Below are positions 8,246 through 17,889 of a stretch of DNA of 64,000 nucleotides, piece after piece (position 1 is the first letter of the stretch; every line of letters begins with the position of its first letter). The position numbers and the translations under genes are program-made. This DNA comes from Naasia sp. (lineage in GTDB: Bacteria; Actinomycetota; Actinomycetes; Actinomycetales; Microbacteriaceae): assembly GCF_025465545.1 (NCBI RefSeq), contig NZ_JAODMK010000016.1:1-64000 (forward strand), read 5' to 3'. The notes beneath the pieces are model-generated. The model was given only the letters and a program-made list of their open reading frames with translations. It did not search any database and was not told the origin of the DNA.

Positions 8246-8767
8246 TCAGGCGGACGAGCCTGCTTCGTCGATCGCGTGCGCAGAAGCTGCTGGTCCGAAG
8301 CCGCGGTTGTTCGGATCGAGCACGGCGGTGATCTTCGCCCCGATTCCGGCGAGCGCCGTCAACTCCTCCCGGGTCAGCCGATCGATCACGAGCCGGCGCA
8401 CGTGGTCGATGTGGCTGGACGTGGCGCGGACCACCGCCCGGCGCCCTGCGTCGGTGAGGTGCACATTGGTGGCCCGCTTGTCCCCCGGGCACGGGAGCCG
8501 CTCCACCACCCCGCGGTCCGCGAGGCGGGAGACCACGTGGGAGAGCCGCGGCAGAGTGGCGTTCGTGCTGGTGGCCAGCTCCTTCGCCTGCATCACTTGG
8601 CCCGGCGCGAACCGCAGCAGGCTCAAGACCATGAACTCGAAGTGCGTCAGCTGCGAGTCCTGCTGCAGCTGGGCGTCGAGGGAGGGAGGGAGGAGCTCGA
8701 GGATCGTCACGAGCTGGAGCCACGCGTCCGACTCCACCTCGTCCATCCGGGGGACAGTCCAGGCCAT
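8246..8767 (-). CDS. MarR-family transcriptional regulator
   Basis: 173-aa winged-helix MarR protein: recognition region 'ATSTNATLPRLSHVVSRLADRGVVER' followed by the wing 'LPCPGDKRATNVHLTDAGRRAV'. ATG 8767 is preceded by TAGATT (8774-8779) exactly 6 nt upstream with no RBS, so the mRNA is probably leaderless. It lies upstream of the reductase/VOC genes on the same strand, with the 39-bp operator in the gap, and is divergent from an MBL hydrolase. One cysteine (about residue 90, LPCPGD) sits at the wing, a position that could sense electrophiles; this is inference. Confidence 0.92.
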   Translation of the reverse strand: MAWTVPRMDEVESDAWLQLVTILELLPPSLDAQLQQDSQLTHFEFMVLSLLRFAPGQVMQAKELATSTNATLPRLSHVVSRLADRGVVERLPCPGDKRATNVHLTDAGRRAVVRATSSHIDHVRRLVIDRLTREELTALAGIGAKITAVLDPNNRGFGPAASAHAIDEAGSSA

Positions 8768-8902
8768 GCGCGGAATCTACCGCAGTGCTTGCAGGAACAA
8801 CCAACAAGCAGGGCCGATGTTCGCTCGAGGTGGTCCGCGGCGAGCCCGCCGTGGGTTAATCATCCCGAGATCAGTCCCCATCCATCCGCGGAAGGAAGCA
8901 CC

Positions 8903-9724
8903 GTGCTCAACCAGGTTGCGGAGGGCGTGCTGATCCACGAGAGCGAGTTCTGCCGGAGCAACGCGGTCGTCGTCGACGGCGCGGCCGGGGTGCTGCTCGT
9001 CGACGCCGGGATAGTGCGGGATGAGATGGTCTGCCTCGCCGACGACCTGCGCGCCATGGGCCGGAGCGTTGTGGCAGGGTTCTCGACCCATCCGCACTGG
9101 GATCACCTCCTCTGGGACGTCGGGTTCGGTCCTGCCCCGCGTTACGCCACGGCCCGCTGTGCGGACACCGTCCGAGCTCGACTGTCCGCCCCGGATTTCC
9201 TGGACCGCGTCGCCCAGATGATCCCCGCGGATATCGTCGACCGTGTGCCGCTCGGCCTGCTCGGTGTCCTCACCGGCCTGCCCGAGGGTGAGACGCAGAT
9301 TCCGTGGGACGGCCCTCGGGTCCGAATCCTCGAACATGACGCCCATGCCCGGGGCCATGCTGCGCTGATGGTCGAGGCTCACGGCGCGCTCATCGCCGGC
9401 GACATGCTCTCCGACGTGCTGATCCCGATGCTCGACACGAACGCCGCCGACCCGATCGAGGACTATCTCGCCGCCCTCCGGCTGATCGAGGAGGTAGCGG
9501 GCGACGTCGAAGTCCTCATCCCCGGCCATGGTTCCGTCGGTGACGGGGAGGCGACACGGGAGAGGATCGATCGAGATCGCGCCTATGTGCACGCCGTGCG
9601 CGACGGCCGGCAGGTCAGCGATTCGCGGATCGGCCCATCGGCCGCCCTCGACTGGGTGGCGGACGTGCATGAACAGCAGCTCGAAACCCTCGCCCGGCAG
9701 GGACGGCGCGGCACCGCGGAATAG
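8903..9724 (+). CDS. MBL-fold metallo-hydrolase
   Basis: 273 aa. Metal-binding signature HxHxDH is present as THPHWDH (His63, His65, Asp67, His68), followed by 'HARGHAAL', 'IAGDMLSD' and 'IPGHGSV', which complete a two-metal site. No signal peptide, so it is cytosolic. GTG 8903 has AAGGAAG 5 nt upstream; the frame is open further upstream but only through the MarR promoter region. The substrate is unknown: the superfamily includes lactonases, glyoxalase II and beta-lactamases, and nothing here discriminates. Confidence 0.85.
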   Translation: MLNQVAEGVLIHESEFCRSNAVVVDGAAGVLLVDAGIVRDEMVCLADDLRAMGRSVVAGFSTHPHWDHLLWDVGFGPAPRYATARCADTVRARLSAPDFLDRVAQMIPADIVDRVPLGLLGVLTGLPEGETQIPWDGPRVRILEHDAHARGHAALMVEAHGALIAGDMLSDVLIPMLDTNAADPIEDYLAALRLIEEVAGDVEVLIPGHGSVGDGEATRERIDRDRAYVHAVRDGRQVSDSRIGPSAALDWVADVHEQQLETLARQGRRGTAE

Positions 9725-9801
9725 CCCGGATCAACCACCCTCTTCACTCCGACGAGGCGGCCCGCTCCATTCTCAGCAACACCACCCGAACGGAGAACGC
9801 C

Positions 9802-10107
9802 ATGTCGTTCCAGGCATACATCGATGCGGTCGAGAAGAAGACCGGCAAGACCCCCGCTGAACTGCTCGGCGAGGCAGCCGAGCGCGGCTATGGTACCGAC
9901 GCCAAGGCGGGTGTCGTCCTCGACTGGCTCAGCACGGAATATGGCGTCGGCCGGGGCCACGCCATGGCGTTCTTCGCCTTGATGAAGAACGGCACCGAAA
10001 TCAGCGACAAGCACGTCGGCAGCGCCGGAGCGCACCGAGACGAATCGACCACGCTGCGCGTCGACGGGCTCGCCAACCGCGGTCGCCAGGCGGCGGACGG
10101 GTCCTGA
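9802..10107 (+). CDS. DUF4287-domain protein
   Basis: 101 aa. The first 70 residues (SFQAYIDAVEKKTGKTPAEL, then WLSTEYGVGRGHAMAFFALMKNG) match the small helical DUF4287 domain found in actinobacteria, often beside DUF5655. ATG 9802 follows GGAGAACGCC. It lies 77 bp after the MBL gene on the same strand and could be co-transcribed. Function unknown. Confidence 0.85.
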   Translation: MSFQAYIDAVEKKTGKTPAELLGEAAERGYGTDAKAGVVLDWLSTEYGVGRGHAMAFFALMKNGTEISDKHVGSAGAHRDESTTLRVDGLANRGRQAADGS

Positions 10108-10237
10108 GCGTCGGCTCCGGGGGGCAGCGCCTGCCGCGCCGGAGAGAGCGGCTCTGCAAGCTGAGTCGCATTGCCGGGGCGATCGGCGAGTGAGAGCTGA
10201 CTCGACATGCCAGCGCACCTCGTGTTTGCTGACGAGC

Positions 10238-10609
10238 ATGCATTCAGGAACTGAGTCCGACGGCGGCGATGCGGACACTCCCGAATCGGAGACCGAAACC
10301 GAACTGCGCGCGCTGACCGAGGACGAAGCTCGCGACCTGGATCGAAGACGTCGGGGCGAGGAGACCAAGAGGATATTGGTCGACGCCGATCGGCGCGACG
10401 ATGAGGCGACGGCCAGGGACTCCCGCTCCGACGAGCGGGAGCGCCTCGCGGACCGTGACGCCTTCATGGACCCCAGCACGCCCTACCCCGGCCAGGCCGA
10501 GCGCCGGGCTGCGGCACTCGACCGTTCGCACTCGAAGAGCGACCGGGAATCATCGGCGGAAGATCGTGCTCACCTCACCGAGGACCAGGAAGGCGGCAGG
10601 ACCGCCTAG
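10238..10609 (+). CDS. Highly charged hypothetical protein (123 aa)
   Basis: Extremely hydrophilic and rich in Arg, Asp and Glu, with a run of R/D/E-alternating helices (TEDEARDLDRRRRGEETKR; DERERLADRDAF) like the coiled 'ADERD' repeats in some actinobacterial signalling proteins. There are no hydrophobic segments or cysteines. I chose ATG 10238, although its upstream sequence (GACGAGC) is a weak RBS; an earlier ATG at 10190 would add a Cys-containing, unlike N terminus. It may be a natively disordered or coiled-coil protein. Real-gene status is probable, not certain. Confidence 0.5.
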   Translation: MHSGTESDGGDADTPESETETELRALTEDEARDLDRRRRGEETKRILVDADRRDDEATARDSRSDERERLADRDAFMDPSTPYPGQAERRAAALDRSHSKSDRESSAEDRAHLTEDQEGGRTA

Positions 10610-10610
10610 A

Positions 10611-10634
10611 GCGGAGGGCGTGGGATTCGAACCC
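10611..10634. repeat. Direct repeat of the tRNA-Ser(TGA) 3' end
   Basis: These 24 bp are identical to 10729-10752, which contain the acceptor 3' strand and T-arm of tRNA-Ser(TGA). A duplicated tRNA 3' end is the classic footprint of a tyrosine-integrase attachment site, but only about 94 bp separate the copies and no integrase is near. It could equally be a decayed second tRNA. Confidence 0.75.
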
Positions 10635-10655
10635 TGGCGCAAGCCTGCGCCAGGG
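10632..10655 (-). terminator. 10-bp GC-rich hairpin beyond tRNA-Ser(TGA)
   Basis: CCCTGGCGCA (10632-10641) pairs perfectly with TGCGCCAGGG (10646-10655) around a 4-nt loop. It overlaps the last bases of the duplicated tRNA fragment. No U-tract follows, so termination activity is uncertain. Confidence 0.45.
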
Positions 10656-10729
10656 GCCCACCACGCGAAAGCGGCCTCGTCCTACGACGTCCGCACGTGC
10701 GCCACCACCTGCGGCGGTGCCGCACGGTG

Positions 10730-10814
10730 CGGAGGGCGTGGGATTCGAACCCACGAGACATTTCTGCCCACCAGTTTTCAAGACTGGCTCCATCGGCCGC
10801 TCGGACAGCCCTCC
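10730..10814 (-). tRNA. tRNA-Ser(TGA)
   Basis: An 85-nt class II tRNA on the minus strand. The acceptor GGAGGGC pairs with GCCCTCC, discriminator G. The anticodon loop CTTGAAA gives TGA, with a long variable arm and T-loop TTCGAAT. CCA is not encoded. Its 3' end is duplicated 95 bp downstream (10611-10634). Confidence 0.96.
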
Positions 10815-10862
10815 CGATGAATCGGGGGCGAGTCTACTGGACCCTCATGGCCCTGTCTCCGG

Positions 10863-11684
10863 TCAGGAGATCGAGGCCAGAGCCCGCTGCAGGCCGTCCT
10901 CGCTGACCGGCGCCGTCACCTCGGACGCGGCGGCGACCACCTCGTGCGGCGCCTGGCCCATGGCCACGCCGCGCCCCAGGGAGGCCGCCCACTCGAGCAT
11001 CTCGATATCGTTGCGGCCGTCACCCACCGCCACCACATGGGAGCGGGGGGCGCCGAGCGTCTCCCGGACACGCTCCAGAGCGGTGGCCTTGTTCACCCCA
11101 TCGGGCGCGATGTCGAGCCAGGCGGTCCAGCCCACCGTGTAGCTGACGCGGTGCAGGCCCATCCGCTCGACCACGCCGAGGAACTCCTCCACAGCATGGT
11201 CGGGCGAGATCACCACCACGCGCGTCGCCCTCGCGCCGAGGAGTTTCTCGAACGGCACGTGCTCGCTGGAGAGTCCCAGCACACCGGCGGGGAACTCGCC
11301 GGTGTAGCGGTAGAAGCCGGTCTCATCCTCGACCGCGTAGCGGGCGTCGGTCAGGTGCGACCGCACTGTGGTGAGCACCGAGCTCGGATCGAAGGTCTCC
11401 ACGTACTCGCGGCGATAGCCCATCGGGGCGGTGGGGTCCCGGCGGACGGTGATCGCGCCGTTCGAGCACACCACGTATTCGGGCGTGATGCCGAGCTGGT
11501 CGAGCACGGGAAGGGTCGAGGCCACCGAGCGCCCGGTGGCGAGCATCACCTCGTGGCCGAGCGAGACGAGGCGCTGCACCTCGTTCCGCACCGGTGCGCT
11601 GAGAGCTCCACTCTCGTTCACCACGGTGCCATCGATGTCGAGCGCCACGAGCATCCGGTGCTTCGGCCACGAGGCGCGGGTCAT
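10863..11684 (-). CDS. HAD-superfamily (Cof-type) phosphatase
   Basis: 273 aa. Motif I '[11 protein letters not shown]', motif II 'MLATGRS', and the C-terminal motif III/IV region 'NKATALERV...[14 protein letters not shown]' identify a Cof/IIB HAD phosphatase of sugar phosphates, nucleotides or similar small metabolites. ATG 11684 overlaps the serS stop codon (ATGA), so the two genes are translationally coupled. This serS-HAD pairing is common in actinobacteria, but a functional link to tRNA charging is unknown. Confidence 0.9.
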   Translation of the reverse strand: MTRASWPKHRMLVALDIDGTVVNESGALSAPVRNEVQRLVSLGHEVMLATGRSVASTLPVLDQLGITPEYVVCSNGAITVRRDPTAPMGYRREYVETFDPSSVLTTVRSHLTDARYAVEDETGFYRYTGEFPAGVLGLSSEHVPFEKLLGARATRVVVISPDHAVEEFLGVVERMGLHRVSYTVGWTAWLDIAPDGVNKATALERVRETLGAPRSHVVAVGDGRNDIEMLEWAASLGRGVAMGQAPHEVVAAASEVTAPVSEDGLQRALASIS

Positions 11685-12949
11685 CGGGCGGCTCCCGGGC
11701 GGATGACCTCGAGGCCGCCAAGGTAGGGACGCAGCGCCTCCGGGATGAGCACCGAGCCGTCCTCCTGCTGATGCGTCTCGAGGATCGCGACGAGCCAGCG
11801 GGTGGTGGCCAGGGTGCCGTTGAGGGTCGCGACCGGCTCGGTGCCGTCCTCGCCGCGATGCCGGATGCCGAGGCGCCGCGCCTGGAAGGTCGTGCAGTTC
11901 GAGGTGGAGGTCAGCTCCCGGTATGCGCCCTGGGTGGGCACCCAGGCCTCGACGTCGAACTTGCGGGCGGCGCTCGTGCCCAGGTCGCCGGCCGCGACGT
12001 CGATCACCCGGTAGCTCAGGCCGAGGCTCTGCAGCATGCCCTCCTGCCACCCGAGCAGGCGCTGGTGCTCCGCCTCCGCCTGATCGGCGGTCGTGTAGAC
12101 GTACATCTCGAGCTTGTTGAACTGGTGCACCCGGATGATGCCGCGGGTGTCCTTGCCGTACGAGCCTGCCTCGCGCCGATAGCAGGTGGACCAGCCGGCG
12201 TAGCGGATGGGCCCGGCCGAGACGTCGAGGATCTCGTCGGCATGGAGGCCCGCGAGCGGCACCTCGCTCGTGCCGACCAGGTAGAGGTCGTCCGCCTGGA
12301 GGTAGTAGATCTCGTCGGCGTGCTCCCCCAGGAAGCCGGTCCCCTCCATGATCTCGGGCTTGACGAGCGTCGGCGGGATGACGGGGGTGAAGCCGGCCGC
12401 CAGGGCTCGGTCGAGTCCGAGGTTCATCAGCGCGAGCTCGAGGCGAGCGCCGATCCCCTTCAGGAAGTAGAAGCGCGCGCCGGACACCTTCGCGCCGCGC
12501 GCCATGTCGATGGCGTCGAAGCCTTCGGCGAGCGCGAGATGATCCCGCGCCTCGAAGTCGAAGGTCGGCCGCTCGCCCACCTCGCGGAGCACGACGTAGT
12601 CGTTCTCCCCGCCGGGCGGGACGCCGTCGAGCACAACGTTGGGAACGGAGCGGATGGTGGTCGTGAAGCGGCGGTCGGCGTCCGTCGACACCTGTTGCGC
12701 GCTCTTCACCGCCGCGGCGAGCTGCTGCGCCTGCGCCACCAGAGCAGCCTTCTGGTCCTTCGGCGCGGCGGCGACCTGCTTGCCGAACGCGTTCTGCTCC
12801 GCGCGGAGGCGCTCGTATTCGGCGATGGCGGCGCGACGGGCGGTCTCGGCCTCGATCGCGTCCTCCACCACAGCGACGGACGCTCCACGGGACTCCTGCG
12901 AGCGGCGCACGATGTCGGGATTCTCACGCAGCAGCTGGGGGTCGATCAC
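11681..12949 (-). CDS. serS: Seryl-tRNA synthetase
   Basis: 422 aa. The N-terminal coiled-coil tRNA-binding arm (about residues 25-105) is followed by a class II catalytic core with '[21 protein letters not shown]' (motif 2) and '[18 protein letters not shown]' (motif 3). It charges tRNA-Ser; two tRNA-Ser genes lie in this window. The frame is open to 13039, but GTG 12949 gives the canonical start ([11 protein letters not shown]) and has TAGGCT (12957-12962) 7 nt upstream, indicating a leaderless mRNA. It is divergent from the diacylglycerol kinase gene. Confidence 0.97.
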   Translation of the reverse strand: MIDPQLLRENPDIVRRSQESRGASVAVVEDAIEAETARRAAIAEYERLRAEQNAFGKQVAAAPKDQKAALVAQAQQLAAAVKSAQQVSTDADRRFTTTIRSVPNVVLDGVPPGGENDYVVLREVGERPTFDFEARDHLALAEGFDAIDMARGAKVSGARFYFLKGIGARLELALMNLGLDRALAAGFTPVIPPTLVKPEIMEGTGFLGEHADEIYYLQADDLYLVGTSEVPLAGLHADEILDVSAGPIRYAGWSTCYRREAGSYGKDTRGIIRVHQFNKLEMYVYTTADQAEAEHQRLLGWQEGMLQSLGLSYRVIDVAAGDLGTSAARKFDVEAWVPTQGAYRELTSTSNCTTFQARRLGIRHRGEDGTEPVATLNGTLATTRWLVAILETHQQEDGSVLIPEALRPYLGGLEVIRPGAAR

Positions 12950-13028
12950 GCCGAACAGCCTAACGTCGCCGCCGCAACCCCTCCCCCGGAGCCCGCCTCC
13001 ACAGGTGCGCCCCGGATAGATTGTGCGC

Positions 13029-14165
13029 ATGACCGACACCCAGACCGTGCAGCAGACGGCCGCCGTCGTCTACAACCCGATCAAGGTGGACCTCGACGCC
13101 CTGCGCACCACGGTGGAGGCCGCCGCGAACGACGCAGGTTGGGGTGCCACCCGCTGGTACGAGACCAGCGAGGAGGACCCCGGCGAGGGGATGACCCGCC
13201 AGGCGCTCGACGAGGGCGCCGACGTCGTACTCGCCGCGGGCGGCGACGGCACGGTCCGAGCGGTCGCGCAGGGCCTCCGCGACTCCGGCGTGCCCCTCGC
13301 CCTGCTGCCATCCGGCACGGGCAACCTGCTTGCGCGCAACCTCAACCTCACGCTCGGCAACCTCGAGGACTCCGTGGCGACCGCCTTCGAGGGCACGAAC
13401 CGGGAGATCGACCTCGGCATCGTCGAGGTGCGGCGGCCCGACAACACCCGGGACCGGCTCGTCTTCCTGGTGATGGCCGGCATCGGCCTCGACGCCCAGA
13501 TGATCGAGAACACCGACTCGGAGCTCAAGAGGAAGGTCGGCTGGCTCGCGTACGTTGACGCCATCCGCAAGTCCCTGCGCGGCGACAACAACGTGCGGCT
13601 CCGCTTCCAGCTCGACGGCGCTCCGGCCCGGAATCTGCGCGTGCACACCCTGATGATCGGCAACTGCGGCTCGCTGCCGGCGAACATCCTGCTGCTGCCC
13701 GAGGCGGCGGTGGACGACGGGCTCTTCGACATCGTCGCCCTGCGCCCCCAGGGGCTGTTCGGCTGGGTGCAGATCTGGGTCAAGATCGTCTGGGAGAACG
13801 GGGTGCTGCGCCGCAGCACGGTGGGCCGCAAGCTGCTCACCGGCCTCAGCCGCGAGGTGCGCGCGCTCAGCTACCTGAAGGGCAAGGAGATCATCCTGCG
13901 CCCCGAGCATCCGACCATCTTCGAGCTGGACGGGGATACCTTCGGCGAGGCCACCGCGATCAAGGCGTTCGTCGACCCGCTCGCCCTCACCGTGAAGATC
14001 CCGCAGGCCGAGGCCGACCGGCTGCCCGCGGCGGAGCGCACCGAGATCGGCGCCACCGCCGCCGAGCAGGCCGAGCTGCCGCCGGAGAAGTCCTCGATCC
14101 CCCCGGCCGAGGCGGCACCGGAGGTGCCCATCGGCACTCCGGTCGGGGAGCCTGCCGGCGCCTGA
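13029..14165 (+). CDS. Diacylglycerol/lipid kinase (DagK family)
   Basis: 378 aa. The catalytic DAGK domain starts at about residue 12 (VVYNPIK), with the nucleotide-binding '[12 protein letters not shown]' and '[13 protein letters not shown]', and a C-terminal beta-sandwich domain to about residue 315. It probably phosphorylates diacylglycerol or a related lipid at the membrane. The last 55 residues are an Ala/Glu/Pro-rich tail beyond the fold. ATG 13029 is preceded by TAGATT (13017-13022) exactly 6 nt upstream without an RBS, so translation is probably leaderless. Confidence 0.92.
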   Translation: MTDTQTVQQTAAVVYNPIKVDLDALRTTVEAAANDAGWGATRWYETSEEDPGEGMTRQALDEGADVVLAAGGDGTVRAVAQGLRDSGVPLALLPSGTGNLLARNLNLTLGNLEDSVATAFEGTNREIDLGIVEVRRPDNTRDRLVFLVMAGIGLDAQMIENTDSELKRKVGWLAYVDAIRKSLRGDNNVRLRFQLDGAPARNLRVHTLMIGNCGSLPANILLLPEAAVDDGLFDIVALRPQGLFGWVQIWVKIVWENGVLRRSTVGRKLLTGLSREVRALSYLKGKEIILRPEHPTIFELDGDTFGEATAIKAFVDPLALTVKIPQAEADRLPAAERTEIGATAAEQAELPPEKSSIPPAEAAPEVPIGTPVGEPAGA

Positions 14166-14206
14166 CCCGGTCCGGCCTCGACTCTTTCACCGAGCGCGCC
14201 TCGCAA

Positions 14207-14242
14207 CGCCGAGCGCGCCCTGGGTACGCACCGCGCTCGGCG
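14207..14242. terminator. Bidirectional terminator between dagK-like gene and pheA
   Basis: CGCCGAGCGCG (14207-14217) pairs perfectly with CGCGCTCGGCG (14232-14242). The hairpin sits between two convergent genes and no U-tract is evident on either side. A third related copy (GCGCTCGGCG) lies just downstream at about 14252-14261. Confidence 0.6.
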
Positions 14243-14293
14243 TCTCGAGGTGCGCTCGGCGACACGAGGCGCCCCGGTCGGGCCCAGGCGGGA

Positions 14294-15244
14294 CTACTCC
14301 GGTTCGCCGGAGAGGATGCCGCGGAGCCAGTCGCGAGCCTCGATGAAGACCTCATCGTCGTAGCGGCTCACGTAGTCCACCGCCACCTTGTCCGCCCGGG
14401 CATAGGAGCCGAGGAAGATCACGCGCGGGCTGAAGCGACGCAGGCCGAGCAGCGCGTCGGCCACCCGCTCGTCGTGGATGTGCCCGTCGAGGTCGATGAC
14501 GAACCGGTAGCGGCCGAGCGCATCCCCGATCGGCCGGGACTGCAGCAGGCTCAGATTGATCCCACGGGTGGAGAACTGCTCGAGCAGCTCCAGCAGCGCG
14601 CCCGAGCGGTCCTCGGGAAGCTCCGCGATGACACTCGTCTTGTCCGCCCCGGTGCGCGCCGGCAGCCGGGTGGTGCGGCTCACCAGCACGAAGCGGGTGA
14701 CGGCGTTCGGGTTGTCGCCGATTCCGGAGGCGAGCACCGACAGCGGATGGTGGTCGACGATCGTCGGCGGCGCGATCGCGGCGTCCGCGAGCTGGCCGTC
14801 CTCGAGCAGGTCCGTCGCGGCCCGCACGTTGGAGCTCGACGGCACGTGCTCATGCTCGGGCAGCGTCCGCTCGAGCCACCTCCGGCACTGGGCATAGGCG
14901 ACCGGATGCGCGGCGACGGTCCGCACGTCGGCCAGCGCGACGCCGGGCCGCGCGACGAGCACGAATGCGACCGGCACCAGGTACTCGCCGAGGATGCGGA
15001 GGTTCGGCACGCTGGCCAGCGCGTCCTGGGTTGCTGAGACGCCGCCCTCCACGGAGTTCTCGATGGCGATCATCGCCGCGACGCTGCGGCCGGTGACCAC
15101 GTCGTCGAGCGCCTCGCCCACGTTGTTCACCGAGCGCCACTGCTTGCCCTGCGCCTCGGGGACCTGAGCCAGCGCCGCCTCCGTGAAGGTGCCGGCCGGG
15201 CCGAGGAAGCTGTAGCTCGAGGCGTCGTCAAGGGGCCCGGGCAT
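14294..15244 (-). CDS. pheA: Prephenate dehydratase
   Basis: 316 aa. The N-terminal prephenate dehydratase domain (SFLGPAGTFTEAAL to about residue 190) carries the catalytic-region motif 'NAVTRFVLV'. A C-terminal ACT domain (SVIAELPEDRSGALLELLEQ..., ending in the 'LLQSRP' effector motif) is the site of phenylalanine feedback inhibition. No chorismate mutase domain, as usual in actinobacteria. It converts prephenate to phenylpyruvate. ATG 15244 is preceded by TAACCT (15251-15256) with a 6-nt gap, so it is probably leaderless; it is divergent from pgm by 39 bp. Confidence 0.96.
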   Translation of the reverse strand: MPGPLDDASSYSFLGPAGTFTEAALAQVPEAQGKQWRSVNNVGEALDDVVTGRSVAAMIAIENSVEGGVSATQDALASVPNLRILGEYLVPVAFVLVARPGVALADVRTVAAHPVAYAQCRRWLERTLPEHEHVPSSSNVRAATDLLEDGQLADAAIAPPTIVDHHPLSVLASGIGDNPNAVTRFVLVSRTTRLPARTGADKTSVIAELPEDRSGALLELLEQFSTRGINLSLLQSRPIGDALGRYRFVIDLDGHIHDERVADALLGLRRFSPRVIFLGSYARADKVAVDYVSRYDDEVFIEARDWLRGILSGEPE

Positions 15245-15283
15245 GAGTAGAGGTTAGCGGCAGGCAAGCACCAGGATGGGGGC

Positions 15284-16900
15284 ATGAGCGATCGCGCGGG
15301 CACTGCCGCCCAGGAATCCGACCTCGTCGACATCGACGCCCTGATCGGGGCCTACTTCGACCTGCACCCCGATGTGTCCATCCCGGCCCAGCGGGTCGTC
15401 TTCGGCACCTCAGGACATCGGGGCAGCTCCTTCGACGGCGCGTTCAACGAGGACCACATCGCGGCCACGACGCAGGCCATCGTGGACTACCGCACGGCGC
15501 AGGGGATCACCGGCCCCCTCTTCATCGGCCGCGACACCCACGCGCTCAGCAGGCCGGCGGAGACGACCGCCCTGCAGGTGCTCGTCGGCAACGGAGTTCG
15601 GGTGCTCTCCGACGCGGACGACGGCTACACCCCGACCCCGGCGGTCTCGCACGCGATCCTCACCTACAACCGGGCCGGGCACGACGACGAGGCGGACGGC
15701 ATCGTCGTCACGCCGAGCCACAACCCGCCTCGTGACGGCGGCTTCAAGTACAACCCGCCGCACGGCGGCCCGGCCGACAGCGACGCCACATCGTGGATCG
15801 CCCGCCGCGCCAACGAGATCATCGAGGGCGGTCTGGTCGACGTGAAACGGGCCGAGCCCGGCGCCGTCGAGGGCTACGACTTCCTCGGCACCTACGTCGA
15901 CGACCTGAAGAACATTATCGACATGGACGCCATCAAGCAGTCCGGCATCCGCATCGGCGCCGACCCGCTGGGCGGCGCCAGCCTCGCCTACTGGGAGGCG
16001 ATCCGCGACCGCTACGGCCTCGACCTCACCGTGGTGAACCCGGCCATCGACCCCACCTGGCGCTTCATGACGCTGGACTGGGACGGCAAGATCCGCATGG
16101 ATCCGTCCTCCGCCTCCGCGATGGCCTCCGTGGTCGCGCGCCGGCACGACTACGACATCCTCACCGGCAACGACGCAGACTCCGACCGCCACGGGATCGT
16201 CACGCCCGACGCCGGGCTGATGAACCCCAACCACTACCTCGCTGTCGCCATCCAGTACCTCTACTCGAACCGCCCCGGCTGGCGCAGCGATGCGGCGATC
16301 GGCAAGACGCTCGTCTCGTCCACGATGATCGACCGGGTCGCGGAGTCCCTCGGCCGGCGCCTCTGGGAGGTGCCGGTCGGCTTCAAGTGGTTCGTGCCGG
16401 GACTGGTCGACGGATCCGTCGCCTTCGGCGGCGAGGAGTCAGCCGGGGCGAGCTTCCTCCGCTTCGACGGGAGCGTGTGGACCACCGACAAGGACGGCAT
16501 CATCCTGGCGCTGCTCGCCAGCGAGATCCTCGCGAAGACCGGCAAGACGCCGAGCGTGCTCTACACGGAGCTGACCGAGCGCTTCGGCTCACCCGCCTAC
16601 GAGCGGGTCGACGCTGCAGCCACCAAGGACCAGAAGACGGCACTCGGCAAGCTGGACGGCGACGCGATCGCCGCGGACAAGGTCGCCGGCGAGCCGATCG
16701 TGGCCAAGCTGAGCGCTGCGCCCGGCAATGGGGCAGCGATCGGCGGCGTCAAGGTGGTCACGGCGAGCGCCTGGTTCGCGGCACGGCCGAGCGGCACCGA
16801 GGATGTCTACAAGATCTATGCGGAGTCGTTCAAGGGCGTCGAGCATCTGCGCGAGGTGCAGGCCGAGGCCAGGCGGATCGTCGACGCCGCGCTCTCCTAG
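15284..16900 (+). CDS. pgm: Phosphoglucomutase (alpha-D-glucose phosphate-specific)
   Basis: 538 aa. The active-site serine loop '[21 protein letters not shown]', the metal-binding loop '[12 protein letters not shown]', the sugar-binding '[12 protein letters not shown]' and the phosphate-binding C-terminal '[17 protein letters not shown]' are all intact. It interconverts glucose-1-P and glucose-6-P, feeding glycogen and wall-sugar synthesis. ATG 15284 has CAGGAT ending 6 nt upstream and no clear RBS, so it may share the leaderless layout seen nearby. Confidence 0.97.
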   Translation: MSDRAGTAAQESDLVDIDALIGAYFDLHPDVSIPAQRVVFGTSGHRGSSFDGAFNEDHIAATTQAIVDYRTAQGITGPLFIGRDTHALSRPAETTALQVLVGNGVRVLSDADDGYTPTPAVSHAILTYNRAGHDDEADGIVVTPSHNPPRDGGFKYNPPHGGPADSDATSWIARRANEIIEGGLVDVKRAEPGAVEGYDFLGTYVDDLKNIIDMDAIKQSGIRIGADPLGGASLAYWEAIRDRYGLDLTVVNPAIDPTWRFMTLDWDGKIRMDPSSASAMASVVARRHDYDILTGNDADSDRHGIVTPDAGLMNPNHYLAVAIQYLYSNRPGWRSDAAIGKTLVSSTMIDRVAESLGRRLWEVPVGFKWFVPGLVDGSVAFGGEESAGASFLRFDGSVWTTDKDGIILALLASEILAKTGKTPSVLYTELTERFGSPAYERVDAAATKDQKTALGKLDGDAIAADKVAGEPIVAKLSAAPGNGAAIGGVKVVTASAWFAARPSGTEDVYKIYAESFKGVEHLREVQAEARRIVDAALS

Positions 16901-16934
16901 ACGCCCCTCGCCCCCGGGCACACCGGAGAGCGCG

Positions 16935-17825
16935 TCAGGAGAGGTGCCAGTAGTAGGCGGTGCCGCCCGGGTGGTCGACCATGATCGCCTCGTCCACGTC
17001 GCGGTAGTCCGAGTCGAGGGTGTGCCCCGCGAAGTAGATCTTGACGCCGTCGGCCGTGTGCTCAACGCGGGTCACGATGCCGGTGTGGTCCCGGTCGCCG
17101 CTGCCGTCCCAGTCGAACTGGGCGATGTCGCCCGGGACTACCTGGTCCCGCTGGGTGTCGTCGAGGGGGGTCGCGAGGTCCGGCCGGGTCCCGAGATACG
17201 CCATCAGGGCGGTGGAGCTGCGCCAGGCGTCGCTCGCCGACCACACTCCGCTCTCCCCGTAGTGCCACGCGTCATCTTGCGTCCAGCCGCGCTCGATCAG
17301 CGTCTGGCTGGTGAAGTTGACGCAGTCGTTGTCGCCGAGCGTCTCGTATTCGGCGGTGTTGTAGTCGCTCCAGTGCGCGAGCGCGTAGGTCAGCTGGCGG
17401 TCGACCGGCGTGGTCACCTCGTAGCTGAAGTCGGCCTGGTGCAGCTCCTCGCCCTGGGCGTCCTGCACCACGAGCGCCTCGGTGGAGGGGCTGTAGTCGA
17501 CGGCGGCCGGAACGGTGAAGGTGGCCTTGCTGCCATCCGCCCCGACCTTCACCGGGATGGTCTCGCCGGCGAGGATCACGGACGCGACCTCGTCGAGGGA
17601 GGCCCCGGTGATGCTCACCGTCGTGCCGCCCGACACCGGCGCGGTCGCGGGGCTCACGCCGGAGATCGTGACGCGGCCCGCCTCGTCCGCTGCGGCGCTC
17701 TCGGGCGCGGAAGCCTCGGCCGTCGAGGAGGAGGACTCACCCGCCGAGCCGGTGGCGCAGCCGCTCAGGCCGGCGACGAGAAGGCCGGTCAGGACCAACG
17801 AGGGCACCAGGGGACGCGAAGACAC
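16935..17825 (-). CDS. Lipoprotein with IPT/TIG domain and amidase-like (Amidase_6) domain
   Basis: About 296 aa. A lipoprotein signal ends at the lipobox LSGC (about residue 23), followed by a Ser/Glu-rich linker, one IPT/TIG beta-sandwich (VTISGVSPATAPVSGGTTVSITG), and a C-terminal Amidase_6-like domain with 'DNDCVNFTSQTLI' (Cys), 'GDIAQFDWDGSGDRDHTGIVTRV' (His) and a final 'YYWHLS'. The cysteine/histidine pair suggests a papain-like peptidase or amidase acting outside the membrane, perhaps on peptidoglycan. I prefer GTG 17825 over TTG 17834 because it gives a normal signal peptide. It sits beside a VanY-like peptidase on the same strand. Confidence 0.85.
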   Translation of the reverse strand: MSSRPLVPSLVLTGLLVAGLSGCATGSAGESSSSTAEASAPESAAADEAGRVTISGVSPATAPVSGGTTVSITGASLDEVASVILAGETIPVKVGADGSKATFTVPAAVDYSPSTEALVVQDAQGEELHQADFSYEVTTPVDRQLTYALAHWSDYNTAEYETLGDNDCVNFTSQTLIERGWTQDDAWHYGESGVWSASDAWRSSTALMAYLGTRPDLATPLDDTQRDQVVPGDIAQFDWDGSGDRDHTGIVTRVEHTADGVKIYFAGHTLDSDYRDVDEAIMVDHPGGTAYYWHLS

Positions 17826-17889
17826 GAGCAACAACCTTAACCGCAGACCCTAGGAGCACGCCCAGAACGCGCGAACGGGGGCGCGTCGG

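Noticed and set aside
10108-10729. Genomic island at tRNA-Ser(TGA)
   Set aside because: The repeats enclose only about 94 bp and no integrase or foreign-looking gene is present; at most a scar.
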